Positions 7,373 through 16,335 of a DNA stretch of 35,792 bases are shown piece after piece (the stretch's first letter is position 1; every line of letters starts with the position of its first letter). Source of the DNA: an uncultured Clostridia bacterium (GTDB lineage Bacteria; Bacillota; Clostridia; Oscillospirales; CAG-272). The DNA is taken from assembly GCA_945929845.1 (NCBI GenBank), contig CAMEON010000020.1, positions 1 to 35,792 of the forward strand, read 5' to 3'. The notes under the pieces were generated by a model. The model made no database searches and was not told the DNA's origin. It was given only the letters and a program-made list of their open reading frames with translations. The position numbers and the translations under genes are program-made.

Positions 7373-8875
7373 ATGAAATCCATGCGCTTCCCTTGCCGTG
7401 CAGGCCTTGCCTGGTTGTGTGCTGTGGCCCTGCTTGTCCCGCTCCTGCTGACCTGCGTACCCATGCTGTCCGTGGCGGCCACAGGGGAGGAGGGACAGGT
7501 GCTGTACCTGGGCGACCATCCCGAGCTGGTCACATCCTTTGCCGCCCTGGAGGACACGGTGGGGTATAACAAGGCCCACTCCGGAGATGTGATCACCATT
7601 GGGAAGACCACTTTCGCAAGAGGGTTGGGCCTGCACTGCCTACCGGACCGGCGTGCTTTTGTGGAACTGGATATATCCGGGTGTCAAGCTACCTACTTTG
7701 CCGCCTCTGTGGGGATGCAGTCCAAGTCGGCGGACGGCGTGTTCCTGGATTGGGGTAGTGCCTCCTTCCATGTGTACGGAGACGGTGCTCTGCTGGCCTC
7801 CTCCCCGGTCATGAAGTACGGGGAAGAGCCCTACTTCCTGACCTGTCGGGTGGAGGGTGTGCAAACATTGCGGCTGGAGATGGATAACGAGGGCAGTTAT
7901 GCCTGCGACTGGTGCGAGTGGGGCGATGCCCGCCTGACCGAGAACCAGCCAGCAGAGGAAACAGAGAAGGAGAAGCCTATGGAAGAGATCACACAGTCCC
8001 CGGAGGTAGCAGCAGGGGATTTCGCCTACATCAGCGACCTCTACTGGTCGGATGCCCGCACCCTGGCCGGGAATGAGGTCATGCGGGATGCCAACACCGC
8101 CAATGAGGAGATCTGGACGGCGGACGGCAGATTCTTTGAAAAGGGCGTGGGGATGCACGCCAGCTCCGGCGACTGGACCTCCTATGTGGAGGTGAATATT
8201 GAGGGGCTGGGCTATACCGTGTTCGCCACCTACTACGGGATCTGCGAGACCCTGTCGGTGTACGATATTTCCATGGCCAATGTGAAGTTTGCCGTGTTTG
8301 CGGACGGTAAGGCACTGTTCACCAGCGAGAATATGCACTACGGCGAGCCTATGGCCTATGTCCAGTGCGACATCACCGGGGTTAAGACCCTCCGGCTGGC
8401 CATCGCCTCCGAAGGCGGGGCCATCAGCGGAGGCTGGGGCACCTGGGGCGGTGCCGTGCTCTCAAAGAGCGGCCAGGTGGAGGCCCTGTTCCGGGAGGAG
8501 GAGGCCACTATGCCTGAGACCGTGCCCGACACCGGGACAGAGGTCGCCGGAACAGTTACCGAGCCAGTGACCGAACCGGAGACCGTCACCGAACCGGCGA
8601 CCGAATCGGAGGCTGTCACCGAACCGGCGACCGAATCGGAGGCTGTCACCGAACCGGAGCCAGCCACATCGGTCGGGGCACCCACGGATCCCCCCGCAGA
8701 AACACCTGCGCAACCGCCAGTGGATACCGGGGAAACGACGGGCTCCGCCGGAGGTTGCCGATCCGGTGTGACCGGTCATGCCGGACTGTGGGCCGTGGTG
8801 GCGCTGGGCTTTGCGGCCCTGGGGCTGTCCTTGGCCGCCAGGATGCGGAGAGGGGAGCGTGGCCGCCATGCGTAA
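7373..8875 (+). CDS. Membrane-anchored surface protein with two NPCBM domains
   Basis: A 500-residue secreted protein. A signal peptide covers residues 1-35 (cleavage near SVAA). Two NPCBM-type beta-sandwich domains follow, about residues 42-190 (DTVGYNKAHSGD, GLGLHCLPDR) and 215-365 (ISDLYWSDARTL, KGVGMHASSGDW). NPCBM modules are carbohydrate-binding domains usually fused to alpha-galactosidases or blood-group-cleaving glycosidases. A Thr/Glu/Pro linker (about 380-460) with a DNA-level repeat reaches a C-terminal transmembrane helix (about 468-488) and a basic tail RMRRGERGR. There is no LPXTG, so it is held by the helix and not by sortase. No catalytic domain is present. The downstream GH36 gene overlaps it by 8 bp, suggesting that this protein captures substrate for that enzyme. 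Confidence 0.85.
   Translation: MKSMRFPCRAGLAWLCAVALLVPLLLTCVPMLSVAATGEEGQVLYLGDHPELVTSFAALEDTVGYNKAHSGDVITIGKTTFARGLGLHCLPDRRAFVELDISGCQATYFAASVGMQSKSADGVFLDWGSASFHVYGDGALLASSPVMKYGEEPYFLTCRVEGVQTLRLEMDNEGSYACDWCEWGDARLTENQPAEETEKEKPMEEITQSPEVAAGDFAYISDLYWSDARTLAGNEVMRDANTANEEIWTADGRFFEKGVGMHASSGDWTSYVEVNIEGLGYTVFATYYGICETLSVYDISMANVKFAVFADGKALFTSENMHYGEPMAYVQCDITGVKTLRLAIASEGGAISGGWGTWGGAVLSKSGQVEALFREEEATMPETVPDTGTEVAGTVTEPVTEPETVTEPATESEAVTEPATESEAVTEPEPATSVGAPTDPPAETPAQPPVDTGETTGSAGGCRSGVTGHAGLWAVVALGFAALGLSLAARMRRGERGRHA
8588..8647 (+). repeat. Perfect 30-bp tandem duplication in the linker
   Basis: Two identical 30-bp units (8588-8617 and 8618-8647) encode TEPATESEAV twice. Partial units flank them. 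This is typical of length-variable surface-protein stalks. Confidence 0.85.
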
Positions 8876-11066
8876 GCTGACTGTATGCTTCGCCTTCCTT
8901 TTGCTTGTCGCTGTGCTGGTCATCCTGCCGTCCTGCCATGGCGGGGCCACACAGGCGGAGACCCATGAGGTGTCCGGGACGGAGGCAGTCACCCCGGAGC
9001 CGGACACCGATCCAACAACGACTGTACCGGAGGAGGAAACGAACATGACTACGGAAACAGACAGGCCGGAGGAGAGCACGGCCCCGGCAGAGATCTTTGC
9101 ACCGGATCCCACCGGCGCTGTCCCGGCCTATGACGCACTGATGAAGGATCTGAACAGCTTCCCCCTTACCTTCTCCTATGATGGGAAGGCGTACCGGGGC
9201 TTTGCCGGCTTTTCGGTGGCTTCACAGACCAGCAGCGAGGTAGAGAATGGCATCATGACAGAGGTGGAACTGCGCCACGGGGACATCCCCCTGACCTTCC
9301 GTCTGGTGGGGTGTGTGTACCCCGCCGAGCGTGCCTACGAGTATGTGGTGTACCTGACCAATGACGGGGACACGGATTCCGCCGTGGTAGCTGATCTGCA
9401 ATTCGACCTGACCTTCACCGGGAAGGCTCCGGTGCTCAGCGGGATCGCCGGAGACGCCGGCGGAACCTATACCCCCTATGCTATCAATCTGACCAGGCAG
9501 AGACGGGTAAACAAGGGGTCGGAGTCCGGCCGTCCTACCCATGGGGATTTCCCGTACTTCAACCTTTCTATGGACGAGGACAAGGATGGCAACGGTAGCG
9601 GCAGTTTCATCGCCATCGGCTGGCCGGGGACATGGAAGGCGAACTTCGTATGCAACAAGTCGGGGGAGGACTGTGCGGTCTCCCTGACCGCCGGGCAGAG
9701 CCAGATCGCTACATACCTTGCGCCCAGCGAGACCATCCGCACGCCGCTGATGGCCTTCGTCACCTACGAGCACCTGTCGGCGGATGAGCAGACCAACACC
9801 TGGCGGCACTTCTTCATCCAGGATGTCATGCACAAGCCCGGTGGGGAGAACACGCCGACCACGGTTGGCATCGGCGGTATGTCCTCCGGCAAGACCACGG
9901 CTAAGATGCAGTTGATCCTCTCTGCTTACGAGAAGCACGGCATTCCGCTGGAGAGCCTGTGGATGGATGCAGGCTGGTACACGGGAGCCGCCGGGGAGTC
10001 GGTCTCCTGGCCGTCCACCGGTACACTGGACATGGACATGACCCGCTTCCCGGACGGGATGGCTACCATCGGAGCGTATTGCAAGAGCCATAATATGCAG
10101 TTCCTTTTGTGGTTTGAGCCGGAGAATGTCCGGCTTGACAAGGAGACCTTCCTGGCAAACCAGCCGGACTTCAAGGAGGAGTGGCTGTTGGATAAGACCC
10201 TGGTGGGCACCTGGCTGGAGGGCTACCTGATGAACCTGGGCGACGGGGGTTGCCGTACCTGGATATTCAATAAGATCTGCAAGGTGATAGACACCGCCGG
10301 GGTTACTGTGTACAGGCAGGACTTCAACAACGACCCGGCCTCCGCCTGGCGTGCCCATGACGGGGAGGGGCGTACCGGCATGACGGAGAACCTCTATGTC
10401 CAGGGCTACCTGGCCCTGTGGGATGCCCTCCTTGAGCGGTACCCCAACCTGATCATTGACTCCTGCGCCTCCGGCGGCGGCCGCAATGACCTGGAGACCA
10501 TGCGCCGGGCGGTTCCCCTCCACTACTCGGACTGGTTTGACGGGAACAATGAGGATTATGACACCAAGGCTCGCATGACACAGGCCCTGTTCGCCTGGTT
10601 CCCCTACTTCAAGAATGAGGTGTACCAGCTCTCGCTGGATAAGATCCGCATGAACTACGCCCCCTGGTGTATGCTCAAGGCGCCCAGCCCCATTGCCAAG
10701 GATATGAACTGGGATCTGCTCAAGCAGGGGTATGACGAATATCAACTGGTGCGGGGGTACTTCTTCTCCGATTACTACCAACTGACGGAGTACTCGCTGG
10801 ACAAGGATCGCTGGAACGCCTGGGCGTTCTATGATCCCGAGACGGCGTCCGGCTATGCCTCGGTGTACTGCGGGGAGGGGTCAAGCACCCTGACACTTCA
10901 GCTCAGGCTCAAAGGGCTGGAAGCCGACAAGACCTACACCGTGACGGATCTGGACGGCCTTGTGTCGGTGACGGCGGACGGCAGGACGCTCATGGAGCAG
11001 GGGATCCCGGTCACCATGCCGGAGAAGCCCTACTGTGCCATCCTGCTGATCCAACCGGCCTCATAA
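8868..11066 (+). CDS. GH36-type alpha-galactosidase lipoprotein
   Basis: A 732-residue lipoprotein (MRKLTVCF, hydrophobic core, lipobox LPSC) with a Thr/Glu-rich linker to about residue 75, an N-terminal beta-sandwich and then a (beta/alpha)8 barrel of clan GH-D. Signature motifs: LWMDAGW near residues 364-369, the nucleophile in YRQDFNN (Asp485) and the acid/base in SCASGGGRND (Asp541). It should hydrolyse terminal alpha-linked galactose or, as known for related GH36 members, alpha-N-acetylgalactosamine, outside the cell. I start at ATG 8868, where the lipoprotein signal begins. The gene overlaps the upstream NPCBM gene by 8 bp, which implies translational coupling and joint work at the surface. 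A terminator follows at 11092. Confidence 0.9.
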   Translation: MRKLTVCFAFLLLVAVLVILPSCHGGATQAETHEVSGTEAVTPEPDTDPTTTVPEEETNMTTETDRPEESTAPAEIFAPDPTGAVPAYDALMKDLNSFPLTFSYDGKAYRGFAGFSVASQTSSEVENGIMTEVELRHGDIPLTFRLVGCVYPAERAYEYVVYLTNDGDTDSAVVADLQFDLTFTGKAPVLSGIAGDAGGTYTPYAINLTRQRRVNKGSESGRPTHGDFPYFNLSMDEDKDGNGSGSFIAIGWPGTWKANFVCNKSGEDCAVSLTAGQSQIATYLAPSETIRTPLMAFVTYEHLSADEQTNTWRHFFIQDVMHKPGGENTPTTVGIGGMSSGKTTAKMQLILSAYEKHGIPLESLWMDAGWYTGAAGESVSWPSTGTLDMDMTRFPDGMATIGAYCKSHNMQFLLWFEPENVRLDKETFLANQPDFKEEWLLDKTLVGTWLEGYLMNLGDGGCRTWIFNKICKVIDTAGVTVYRQDFNNDPASAWRAHDGEGRTGMTENLYVQGYLALWDALLERYPNLIIDSCASGGGRNDLETMRRAVPLHYSDWFDGNNEDYDTKARMTQALFAWFPYFKNEVYQLSLDKIRMNYAPWCMLKAPSPIAKDMNWDLLKQGYDEYQLVRGYFFSDYYQLTEYSLDKDRWNAWAFYDPETASGYASVYCGEGSSTLTLQLRLKGLEADKTYTVTDLDGLVSVTADGRTLMEQGIPVTMPEKPYCAILLIQPAS

Positions 11067-11091
11067 ACGCATAAGTCACACAACAGAGAAA

Positions 11092-11130
11092 AGGCAACAG
11101 ACTCTCCCACGGGGGTCTGTTGCCTCATTT
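11092..11130. terminator. Bidirectional terminator between GH36 and metH
   Basis: AGGCAACAGAC (11092-11102) pairs perfectly with GTCTGTTGCCT (11115-11125). CATTTTATT follows on the plus strand, and TTTTCTCTG follows on the minus strand, so it can end both convergent operons. Confidence 0.8.
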
Positions 11131-11163
11131 TATTGGATGGTCTCAAGGCAAGAGGGCTTGCCA

Positions 11164-13569
11164 TTACGGAGCGCCGTACAGCTCGGCTTCCACTTCCTCG
11201 CAGTAGCGGACGGACTCCATGGCATCCTTGGCGTACCGGGTGGCTCCGATCATGTCGGCGTACTCCCGGTTGAGCACCGCACCGCCCACCAGGGTACGGC
11301 AGGCCGGGTACTGCTCCTTCAAAAGGCGGATGGTTTCCGCCATGGAGGCCACCGTGGTGGTCATCAGGGCCGACAGACCCACCACCATGGCACCGCTGGA
11401 TATGGCCGCATCCACAATGTCCTGGGGCGGTACATCCTTGCCCAGGTCAAGCACCTGAAAGCCGTAGTTCTCCATCAGCGTCCGGACAATGTTCTTGCCA
11501 ATGTCATGAATGTCCCCCTTGACCGTGGCGATCACGATCTTCAGGTGCCGGGACGGGCTGGCGGAGCCGAAGCAGGTGCGAATGACCTCAAAGGCACCGG
11601 AGGCCGCCTCTGCACTCATGAGTAGCTGGGGGAGGAACAGCGTCTTGTTCTCAAATCCCTTGCCCACCTCATTCAGTGCCGGAATGATCTCCCCATTGAT
11701 GACATCCAGAGGCGGGACGGTCTGGAGCAGTACACGGGCTGAGGCCTCCGCCTCCTGCTTCAGACCCTTCTCCACATAGTATTTCAGGGTATTCTGGGGC
11801 TGGGAGGTGCCTTTGGTGCCGGGGGCGGGGGCGGTGTAGGCCGTCGCCTGTACCGAGGAGGCATAAGCAATGTAGTCCAGACAGTTGGCATCATAGCCGG
11901 CCAGGGCGCAGAAGCTCCGGTATGTTTTCATCATTTCCTGGGAGTTGGGGTTCATGATGGCGGCAGACAGACCCATGGTCAGTGCCATGGAGAAGAAGGT
12001 GCTGTTGATGAAATCCCGGTTGGGAAGCCCGAAGGACACATTGGACACGCCCAGGGAGGTCTGTACGCCCAGGGTATGGCGGATGTAGTGCAGAGCCTGG
12101 ATGGCCGCCTGGGGGGCCTGACTGTCCGCACTGACTGCCATGGCCAGCGTGTCAAAGATCACATCCTTCTTGGAAATACCGTACTTTTCCGCTTCCGTCA
12201 GGATCCGCCGGGCGATGCGGATGCGGCCCTCCGCTGTTTCCGGGATGCCGTCCTCATCCAGCGTCAGAGCGATCACCACGCCGCCGTACTTTTTGACCAG
12301 CGGGAAGATAGCCTCCATGCTCTCCCGCTTTCCGTTGACGGAATTGATCAGGGGCTTGCCGTTGTAGCGGCGGAGTGCACGCTCCATGGCCACAGGGTCG
12401 GAGGTGTCTATCTGAAGGGGAAGATCGGTGACTGACTGGATCTCCGTCACGGCCGAGGTCAGCACCGTGACCTCGTCGATCTCCGGCAGACCTACATTGA
12501 CATCCAGCACATGGGCACCCCGCTCCGCCTGCGCCACGGCTTCCCCGAGAATGTAGGACATATCCCCGTCCCGAAGGGCCTGCTTCAGCCGCTTCTTTCC
12601 GGTGGGATTGATGCGCTCCCCGATGAGCACCGGTGCCCCGCCGAAGCACACGGCGTGGGTATAGGAGGAAATGACGGTCAGCCCCCTGTCCGGCAGGGTT
12701 GCCGGAACAGTCCCGTGAGCCAGAGGAGCCAGTTTGGCAATATACGCCGGCGTAGTTCCACAGCAACCACCGACCACCCGGGCACCCAGGCGCAGGATCT
12801 CCTGCATGGAAGCCGCAAAGTCCTCCGGCCCCACATCGTAAAAGGTTCTGCCGTTCTCCTCCCGGGGAAGCCCGGCGTTGGGCTTGACAATGACAGGCAG
12901 GCTGGCGCAGGCGATCATGCGGGACACAGCCCCCATCTCTACCATCTGTCGTGGCCCCAGGGAGCAATTCAGACCCACGGCATCCGCCCCCAGCCCCTCG
13001 GCCAGTGCCACCGCCGCCTCCGGGGTGGCTCCGGTCATCATCTTGCAGTCCTCGCCGAACACACAGGTCACAAGCAGGGGGAGGTTGCAGTTCTCCCTGA
13101 CAGCCAGCATGGCCGCCTTCAGCTCGTAGGTGTCGTTCATGGTCTCCACCACCACAAGGTCTGCCCCGGCGGCTACTCCCGCCCGCACGGTGCGGGCAAA
13201 GCAGTCCACCGCCGCCTCAAAGTCCAGGTCTCCCAAGGGCTTGAGCAGTTTCCCCAGCGGCCCGATGTCCAGGGCCACATAGCGATCCCGGTACCCGTCA
13301 AGGGCCTCCCGGGCGCACCGGATGCCCGCCGCCACCACGGCTTCCGTCCTGTCGCCATACTTGAAGGCGTTGGCCCCGAAGGTATTGGCATAGACCACAT
13401 CCGACCCGGCCTCCAGGTAGGCCCGGTGAATGTCCCGGATCACATCCGGGTGAGTCAGGTTCCATTCCTCCGGCAGCTCCCCCAGGGGAAGCCCGGCGGC
13501 CTGAAGCTGGGTGCCCATCCCGCCGTCCAGCACCAGCGTCTGCGTTTTCAATTTATCCAGAAATGTCAT
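11164..13569 (-). CDS. metH: B12-dependent methionine synthase (three-module, no activation domain)
   Basis: An 801-residue methionine synthase that transfers the methyl group of 5-methyltetrahydrofolate to homocysteine through cobalamin. Module order: homocysteine/Zn domain (about 1-290; ligands Cys202 in NCSLGP and Cys269-Cys270 in GGCCGTTP), pterin-binding barrel (about 310-570, GERINPTGKK and DVNVGLPEID), B12 cap (about 590-670) and B12-binding Rossmann domain with the axial-ligand motif DIHDIGKNIV (His688). The C-terminal SAM-binding reactivation domain of the E. coli enzyme (about 1,200 residues) is absent and is supplied by the gene just upstream. The start overlaps that gene by ATGA, so the two are translationally coupled. 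Confidence 0.95.
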   Translation of the reverse strand: MTFLDKLKTQTLVLDGGMGTQLQAAGLPLGELPEEWNLTHPDVIRDIHRAYLEAGSDVVYANTFGANAFKYGDRTEAVVAAGIRCAREALDGYRDRYVALDIGPLGKLLKPLGDLDFEAAVDCFARTVRAGVAAGADLVVVETMNDTYELKAAMLAVRENCNLPLLVTCVFGEDCKMMTGATPEAAVALAEGLGADAVGLNCSLGPRQMVEMGAVSRMIACASLPVIVKPNAGLPREENGRTFYDVGPEDFAASMQEILRLGARVVGGCCGTTPAYIAKLAPLAHGTVPATLPDRGLTVISSYTHAVCFGGAPVLIGERINPTGKKRLKQALRDGDMSYILGEAVAQAERGAHVLDVNVGLPEIDEVTVLTSAVTEIQSVTDLPLQIDTSDPVAMERALRRYNGKPLINSVNGKRESMEAIFPLVKKYGGVVIALTLDEDGIPETAEGRIRIARRILTEAEKYGISKKDVIFDTLAMAVSADSQAPQAAIQALHYIRHTLGVQTSLGVSNVSFGLPNRDFINSTFFSMALTMGLSAAIMNPNSQEMMKTYRSFCALAGYDANCLDYIAYASSVQATAYTAPAPGTKGTSQPQNTLKYYVEKGLKQEAEASARVLLQTVPPLDVINGEIIPALNEVGKGFENKTLFLPQLLMSAEAASGAFEVIRTCFGSASPSRHLKIVIATVKGDIHDIGKNIVRTLMENYGFQVLDLGKDVPPQDIVDAAISSGAMVVGLSALMTTTVASMAETIRLLKEQYPACRTLVGGAVLNREYADMIGATRYAKDAMESVRYCEEVEAELYGAP

Positions 13570-14192
13570 ACATCCGTTTCCTTACTAAAATTTTCCTTCT
13601 TGATGCCTACAATGGCTGTCACCGACTTGGAGGGCATCATCAGATCCCCCTCTGTCAGCGTGATGCCCAGATGCTTTGTCACCGACAGGGCTTCGAAAAT
13701 ATTCCGTTGCAGGGTCAAGGGCAGATCCCCGTACCCGCAGGAAAAGCGTGGCCTTGTGGCACCGTATTCATTCGTGATCTGCCGGTTGACCTCATCGCAG
13801 AAGGACTCCACGGCGGCGGCTCCCATGGCCTGCAGGATCACCGCCCGGGCGGGAGAGAGCTTGTTGTATTTCACGATCAGCCTGTCCACGCCGGGGCCGA
13901 CCGTAGCGGCGAACAGGGCGATCCGGTCGCACCCGGCAAGGTTCACAGCCAGGGAACGGGAGGCGGTTCTGGCAAAGCCCAGATCCAGGACGGTACCATT
14001 CGGTGCCTCATCGAAGCGCAACGGGAAAAGGGCATAGCACGCCCGGGGGGACAGGACAGGCAGGAGCATCTGCTCACACTGGTCATAGACCGCCTCCATG
14101 CCGGAGATGTCGGACACGCCCCCATATCCCAGGTAACGAAGCACCTCCCGGCGGTCTATGCCCTCCGCCTTGCCATTCAGTATATGGATCAT
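13566..14192 (-). CDS. Separate methionine synthase activation-domain protein
   Basis: A 208-residue protein resembling the MetH reactivation (SAM-binding) domain. It has ATVGPGVDRLIVKY, an AVILQAMGAAAVES helix, and RPRFSCGYGDLPL, in the place of the RxxxGYxxxP motif that binds SAM in E. coli MetH. It would catalyse reductive methylation of oxidised cob(II)alamin on the partner synthase. Its position between metF and metH, with ATGA overlaps at both ends, supports a one-to-one complex with the 801-residue MetH. Free-standing activation-domain proteins are known in several anaerobes. The motif here is altered (GDLP where the usual sequence has a Pro-containing GYPACPDH-like stretch). Confidence 0.85.
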   Translation of the reverse strand: MIHILNGKAEGIDRREVLRYLGYGGVSDISGMEAVYDQCEQMLLPVLSPRACYALFPLRFDEAPNGTVLDLGFARTASRSLAVNLAGCDRIALFAATVGPGVDRLIVKYNKLSPARAVILQAMGAAAVESFCDEVNRQITNEYGATRPRFSCGYGDLPLTLQRNIFEALSVTKHLGITLTEGDLMMPSKSVTAIVGIKKENFSKETDV

Positions 14193-15049
14193 ACCACGAT
14201 CTCGGAGAGGTTGTCCTTGATGGCCCGAGCCACGGCGGCGTTGTTCATGGAGTACACATGCACCGCCTTCATGCCGTTGGCGTACAGATCAATGATCTGC
14301 TCCGTGGCGTAGGCCACCCCTGCCTGCCGCATGGCCGCCGGGTTATCGCCGTACCGATCCACGATGCGGCGGAACCGGGTGGGCAGGATGCTGTTGGACA
14401 GGGCCATGGTGCGCTTGATCTGCTTGGCGTTGGTGACAGGCATGATGCCCGGAATGACAGGCACATAGATGCCGGCGTCCCGCACCTTGGCCAGGAAGCT
14501 GTAGAAAATATCGTTGTCAAAGAACATCTGGGTGACCAGATAGTCACAGCCGGCCTCCACCTTCCGCTTCAGGTTGTCAATGTCCGAGAACAGGGATTCG
14601 GATTCCGGATGACCCTCCGGGTAGCAGGCTCCGCCGATGCAGAAGCCGCCGTACGCCTTGATCTCCTCCACCAGCTCGCTGGCATACCGGTACTCCATAT
14701 TGCCGGCGAAATCGGCGGGTATGTCACCCCGCAGGGCCAGGATATTCTCTATTCCGTCCGCCCGCAGAAGGGCCAGCTTCTCTGCCACATCCACCCGGGT
14801 GGAGGAGATGCAGGAGAGGTGAGCCACGGAGTTGACACCGTACTTTTCCTTTATGTCCCGGGAGATCTGCACGGTGTAGGCAGAGGTGCCTCCACCGGCA
14901 CCGTAGGTGACGCTCATAAAATCCGGGCGCAGAGCGGCAATATCGCTGATGGCTCGGGAGATGCTTTCAAATTTGTCGCTGGTCTTCGGGGGGAATACCT
15001 CGAAGGACAGTGTTGCGTTCTTTCGTTTCAGAATATCTGTGACTTTCAT
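14189..15049 (-). CDS. metF: 5,10-methylenetetrahydrofolate reductase
   Basis: A 286-residue MetF that reduces methylene-tetrahydrofolate to the methyl-tetrahydrofolate used by MetH. Diagnostic segments are LSFEVFPPKTSDKFESI, MSVTYGAGGGTS, LALRGDIP, and PVIPGIMPVT near the FAD/folate site. ATG 15049 is chosen because it follows an AAAGG site and matches the usual family start; the open frame extends 41 codons further but runs through the promoter. The stop overlaps the next gene as ATGA. It is first in the metF-activation-metH operon. Confidence 0.95.
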   Translation of the reverse strand: MKVTDILKRKNATLSFEVFPPKTSDKFESISRAISDIAALRPDFMSVTYGAGGGTSAYTVQISRDIKEKYGVNSVAHLSCISSTRVDVAEKLALLRADGIENILALRGDIPADFAGNMEYRYASELVEEIKAYGGFCIGGACYPEGHPESESLFSDIDNLKRKVEAGCDYLVTQMFFDNDIFYSFLAKVRDAGIYVPVIPGIMPVTNAKQIKRTMALSNSILPTRFRRIVDRYGDNPAAMRQAGVAYATEQIIDLYANGMKAVHVYSMNNAAVARAIKDNLSEIVV

Positions 15050-15128
15050 GCCTGTGAACCTTTCTCGTGTCCTGCCGCACCCGTTTTCCGGGCATGACGG
15101 CAAGAAACCGATCGTATCAATACCTCTT

Positions 15129-15157
15129 ATTATAGCAAAGAAAACTGCCCTTGTCAA
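15129..15157 (-). promoter_or_regulatory. Sigma-A promoter of the metF-metH operon
   Basis: Minus strand TTGACA (15152-15157), 17-bp spacer, TATAAT (15129-15134): consensus in both boxes. The leader is only about 70 nt, and I see no SAM riboswitch or T-box fold in it. Confidence 0.8.
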
Positions 15158-15207
15158 GGAAAGTCTCCTCATTTCAGACCCATAGGGGGAATACAGAAAA
15201 AATATGA

Positions 15208-15263
15208 TTGGCTATAGAATCAATCTATAGCCAAAAAGCCGGTGCGCTTCTGCGCACCGGCTT
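15208..15263 (-). terminator. Terminator of the DUF624-like gene, with a second hairpin beyond it
   Basis: On the minus strand after the stop at 15277, AAGCCGGTGCGC-agaa-GCGCACCGGCTT (15236-15263) is a perfect stem followed by TTTGG. Immediately beyond lies a second 10-bp stem TTGGCTATAG / CTATAGCCAA (15208-15234) with a 7-nt loop. Confidence 0.8.
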
Positions 15264-15276
15264 GATCCGGGGAGGA

Positions 15277-16278
15277 TCAGGTCTCTTCCGGGATGCTGTC
15301 CTCGGGGGCAGGCTCATGTACCTGCGTATTTTTACCACCGTCTACCGGGTCTATCATGTACCGCTGGATGACAGGCCAGGCGGCGTAGGTGTACATGAAA
15401 GCCGCTATGGCCAGGAAGAACAGGAAGGGCACGATGATGATGCCGTACACATGGATCTGCACGCAGAGAACCACCAGGGCAACGGACAGCGCAGCCATCA
15501 CCACGATACCCAGAATGGCCATCAGGTTCCGCTTGATGCCCAGGGCGGTGAAGATCAGGGCGTTCTTCAGGATCTTGAAGATCTTCATGTCAAAGGTCAC
15601 CAGCATGAGGTAGATGTAGAACCGCATGATGAGCCACAGGATGGCCAGGGCGATGATCATGACATACATGAAGTTGGTCAGGCCGGAGGCCGGGGCACCG
15701 TAAAAGTATGCGAAATCAAAGCCCAGCATGAATATGATGAAGCAGTCCAGAAGCCCCATGAAGAAGCCCTGCTTGAGGTTGCGGCGGATGGCGTAAAAGA
15801 AATCGGAGATGATGAACACGCCGTCCCCCCGCACCAGGTTACGCAGGATGTAGGTGCAACCCACCTTCTGCCAGCCGTAGGTGACTACATGGAACAGGAG
15901 CAACCCGCCGATGATCCAGGTCACGGGGGTGTTGTAGATGGGCACGCTGAACAGGCCGGAGAACAGGTTGAACAGGGTGGTACCCGCCGAGGTAGGCAGA
16001 GCCGTCTGGGCGCCTAAGAGCGGCGCATACAGGGGGTAGTACTGGGTGGGCGTGCTGGGCCCGGCCAGGCGGGCGTACGCACAGATCAGGAGCGGAATGA
16101 TCTGTACCAGCATGATAAGGTTGAGGGTGATCAGCTTCCAGAATTTCCGCTTCAGACTGACAAAGAAGAATTTCAGGTTGGGTGTGGTGTCCTCCCCTTT
16201 TTCCACGCCGGGGCCGTCCCGCATGGGGTCAAGGAGCCGGAGCCTTTTCTTTCCGGATTGGTTCTTGCTTTTTGCCAT
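15277..16278 (-). CDS. DUF624-like integral membrane protein
   Basis: A 333-residue protein with a charged, Lys/Arg-rich cytoplasmic N-terminus (about 1-35). Next come PNLKFFFVSLKRKFWKLITLNLIMLVQIIPLL and about five further hydrophobic helices. The layout resembles the YesL/DUF624 membrane family, which is often near sugar transporters and has no known biochemical role: an N-terminal helix, an extracellular stretch, then paired helices with the RNLKQGFFMGLLDCF type of amphipathic link. It follows the membrane protein at 16336-17088 by 57 bp and is probably co-transcribed. A strong terminator closes the unit. Confidence 0.7.
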   Translation of the reverse strand: MAKSKNQSGKKRLRLLDPMRDGPGVEKGEDTTPNLKFFFVSLKRKFWKLITLNLIMLVQIIPLLICAYARLAGPSTPTQYYPLYAPLLGAQTALPTSAGTTLFNLFSGLFSVPIYNTPVTWIIGGLLLFHVVTYGWQKVGCTYILRNLVRGDGVFIISDFFYAIRRNLKQGFFMGLLDCFIIFMLGFDFAYFYGAPASGLTNFMYVMIIALAILWLIMRFYIYLMLVTFDMKIFKILKNALIFTALGIKRNLMAILGIVVMAALSVALVVLCVQIHVYGIIIVPFLFFLAIAAFMYTYAAWPVIQRYMIDPVDGGKNTQVHEPAPEDSIPEET

Positions 16279-16335
16279 GGTCTGGACATTCCTTTTCTTT
16301 CAATAATTTTATAACCAAAACATACGAGAGGCGTA

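Noticed and set aside
9222..10781. 519-codon open frame antisense to the GH36 gene
   Set aside because: GC-rich shadow frame; the sense frame has all catalytic motifs, and the antisense product resembles nothing.
15050..15128. SAM riboswitch or T-box in the metF leader
   Set aside because: The leader is only about 70 nt and lacks the stacked helices, K-turn or specifier/antiterminator features of these elements.
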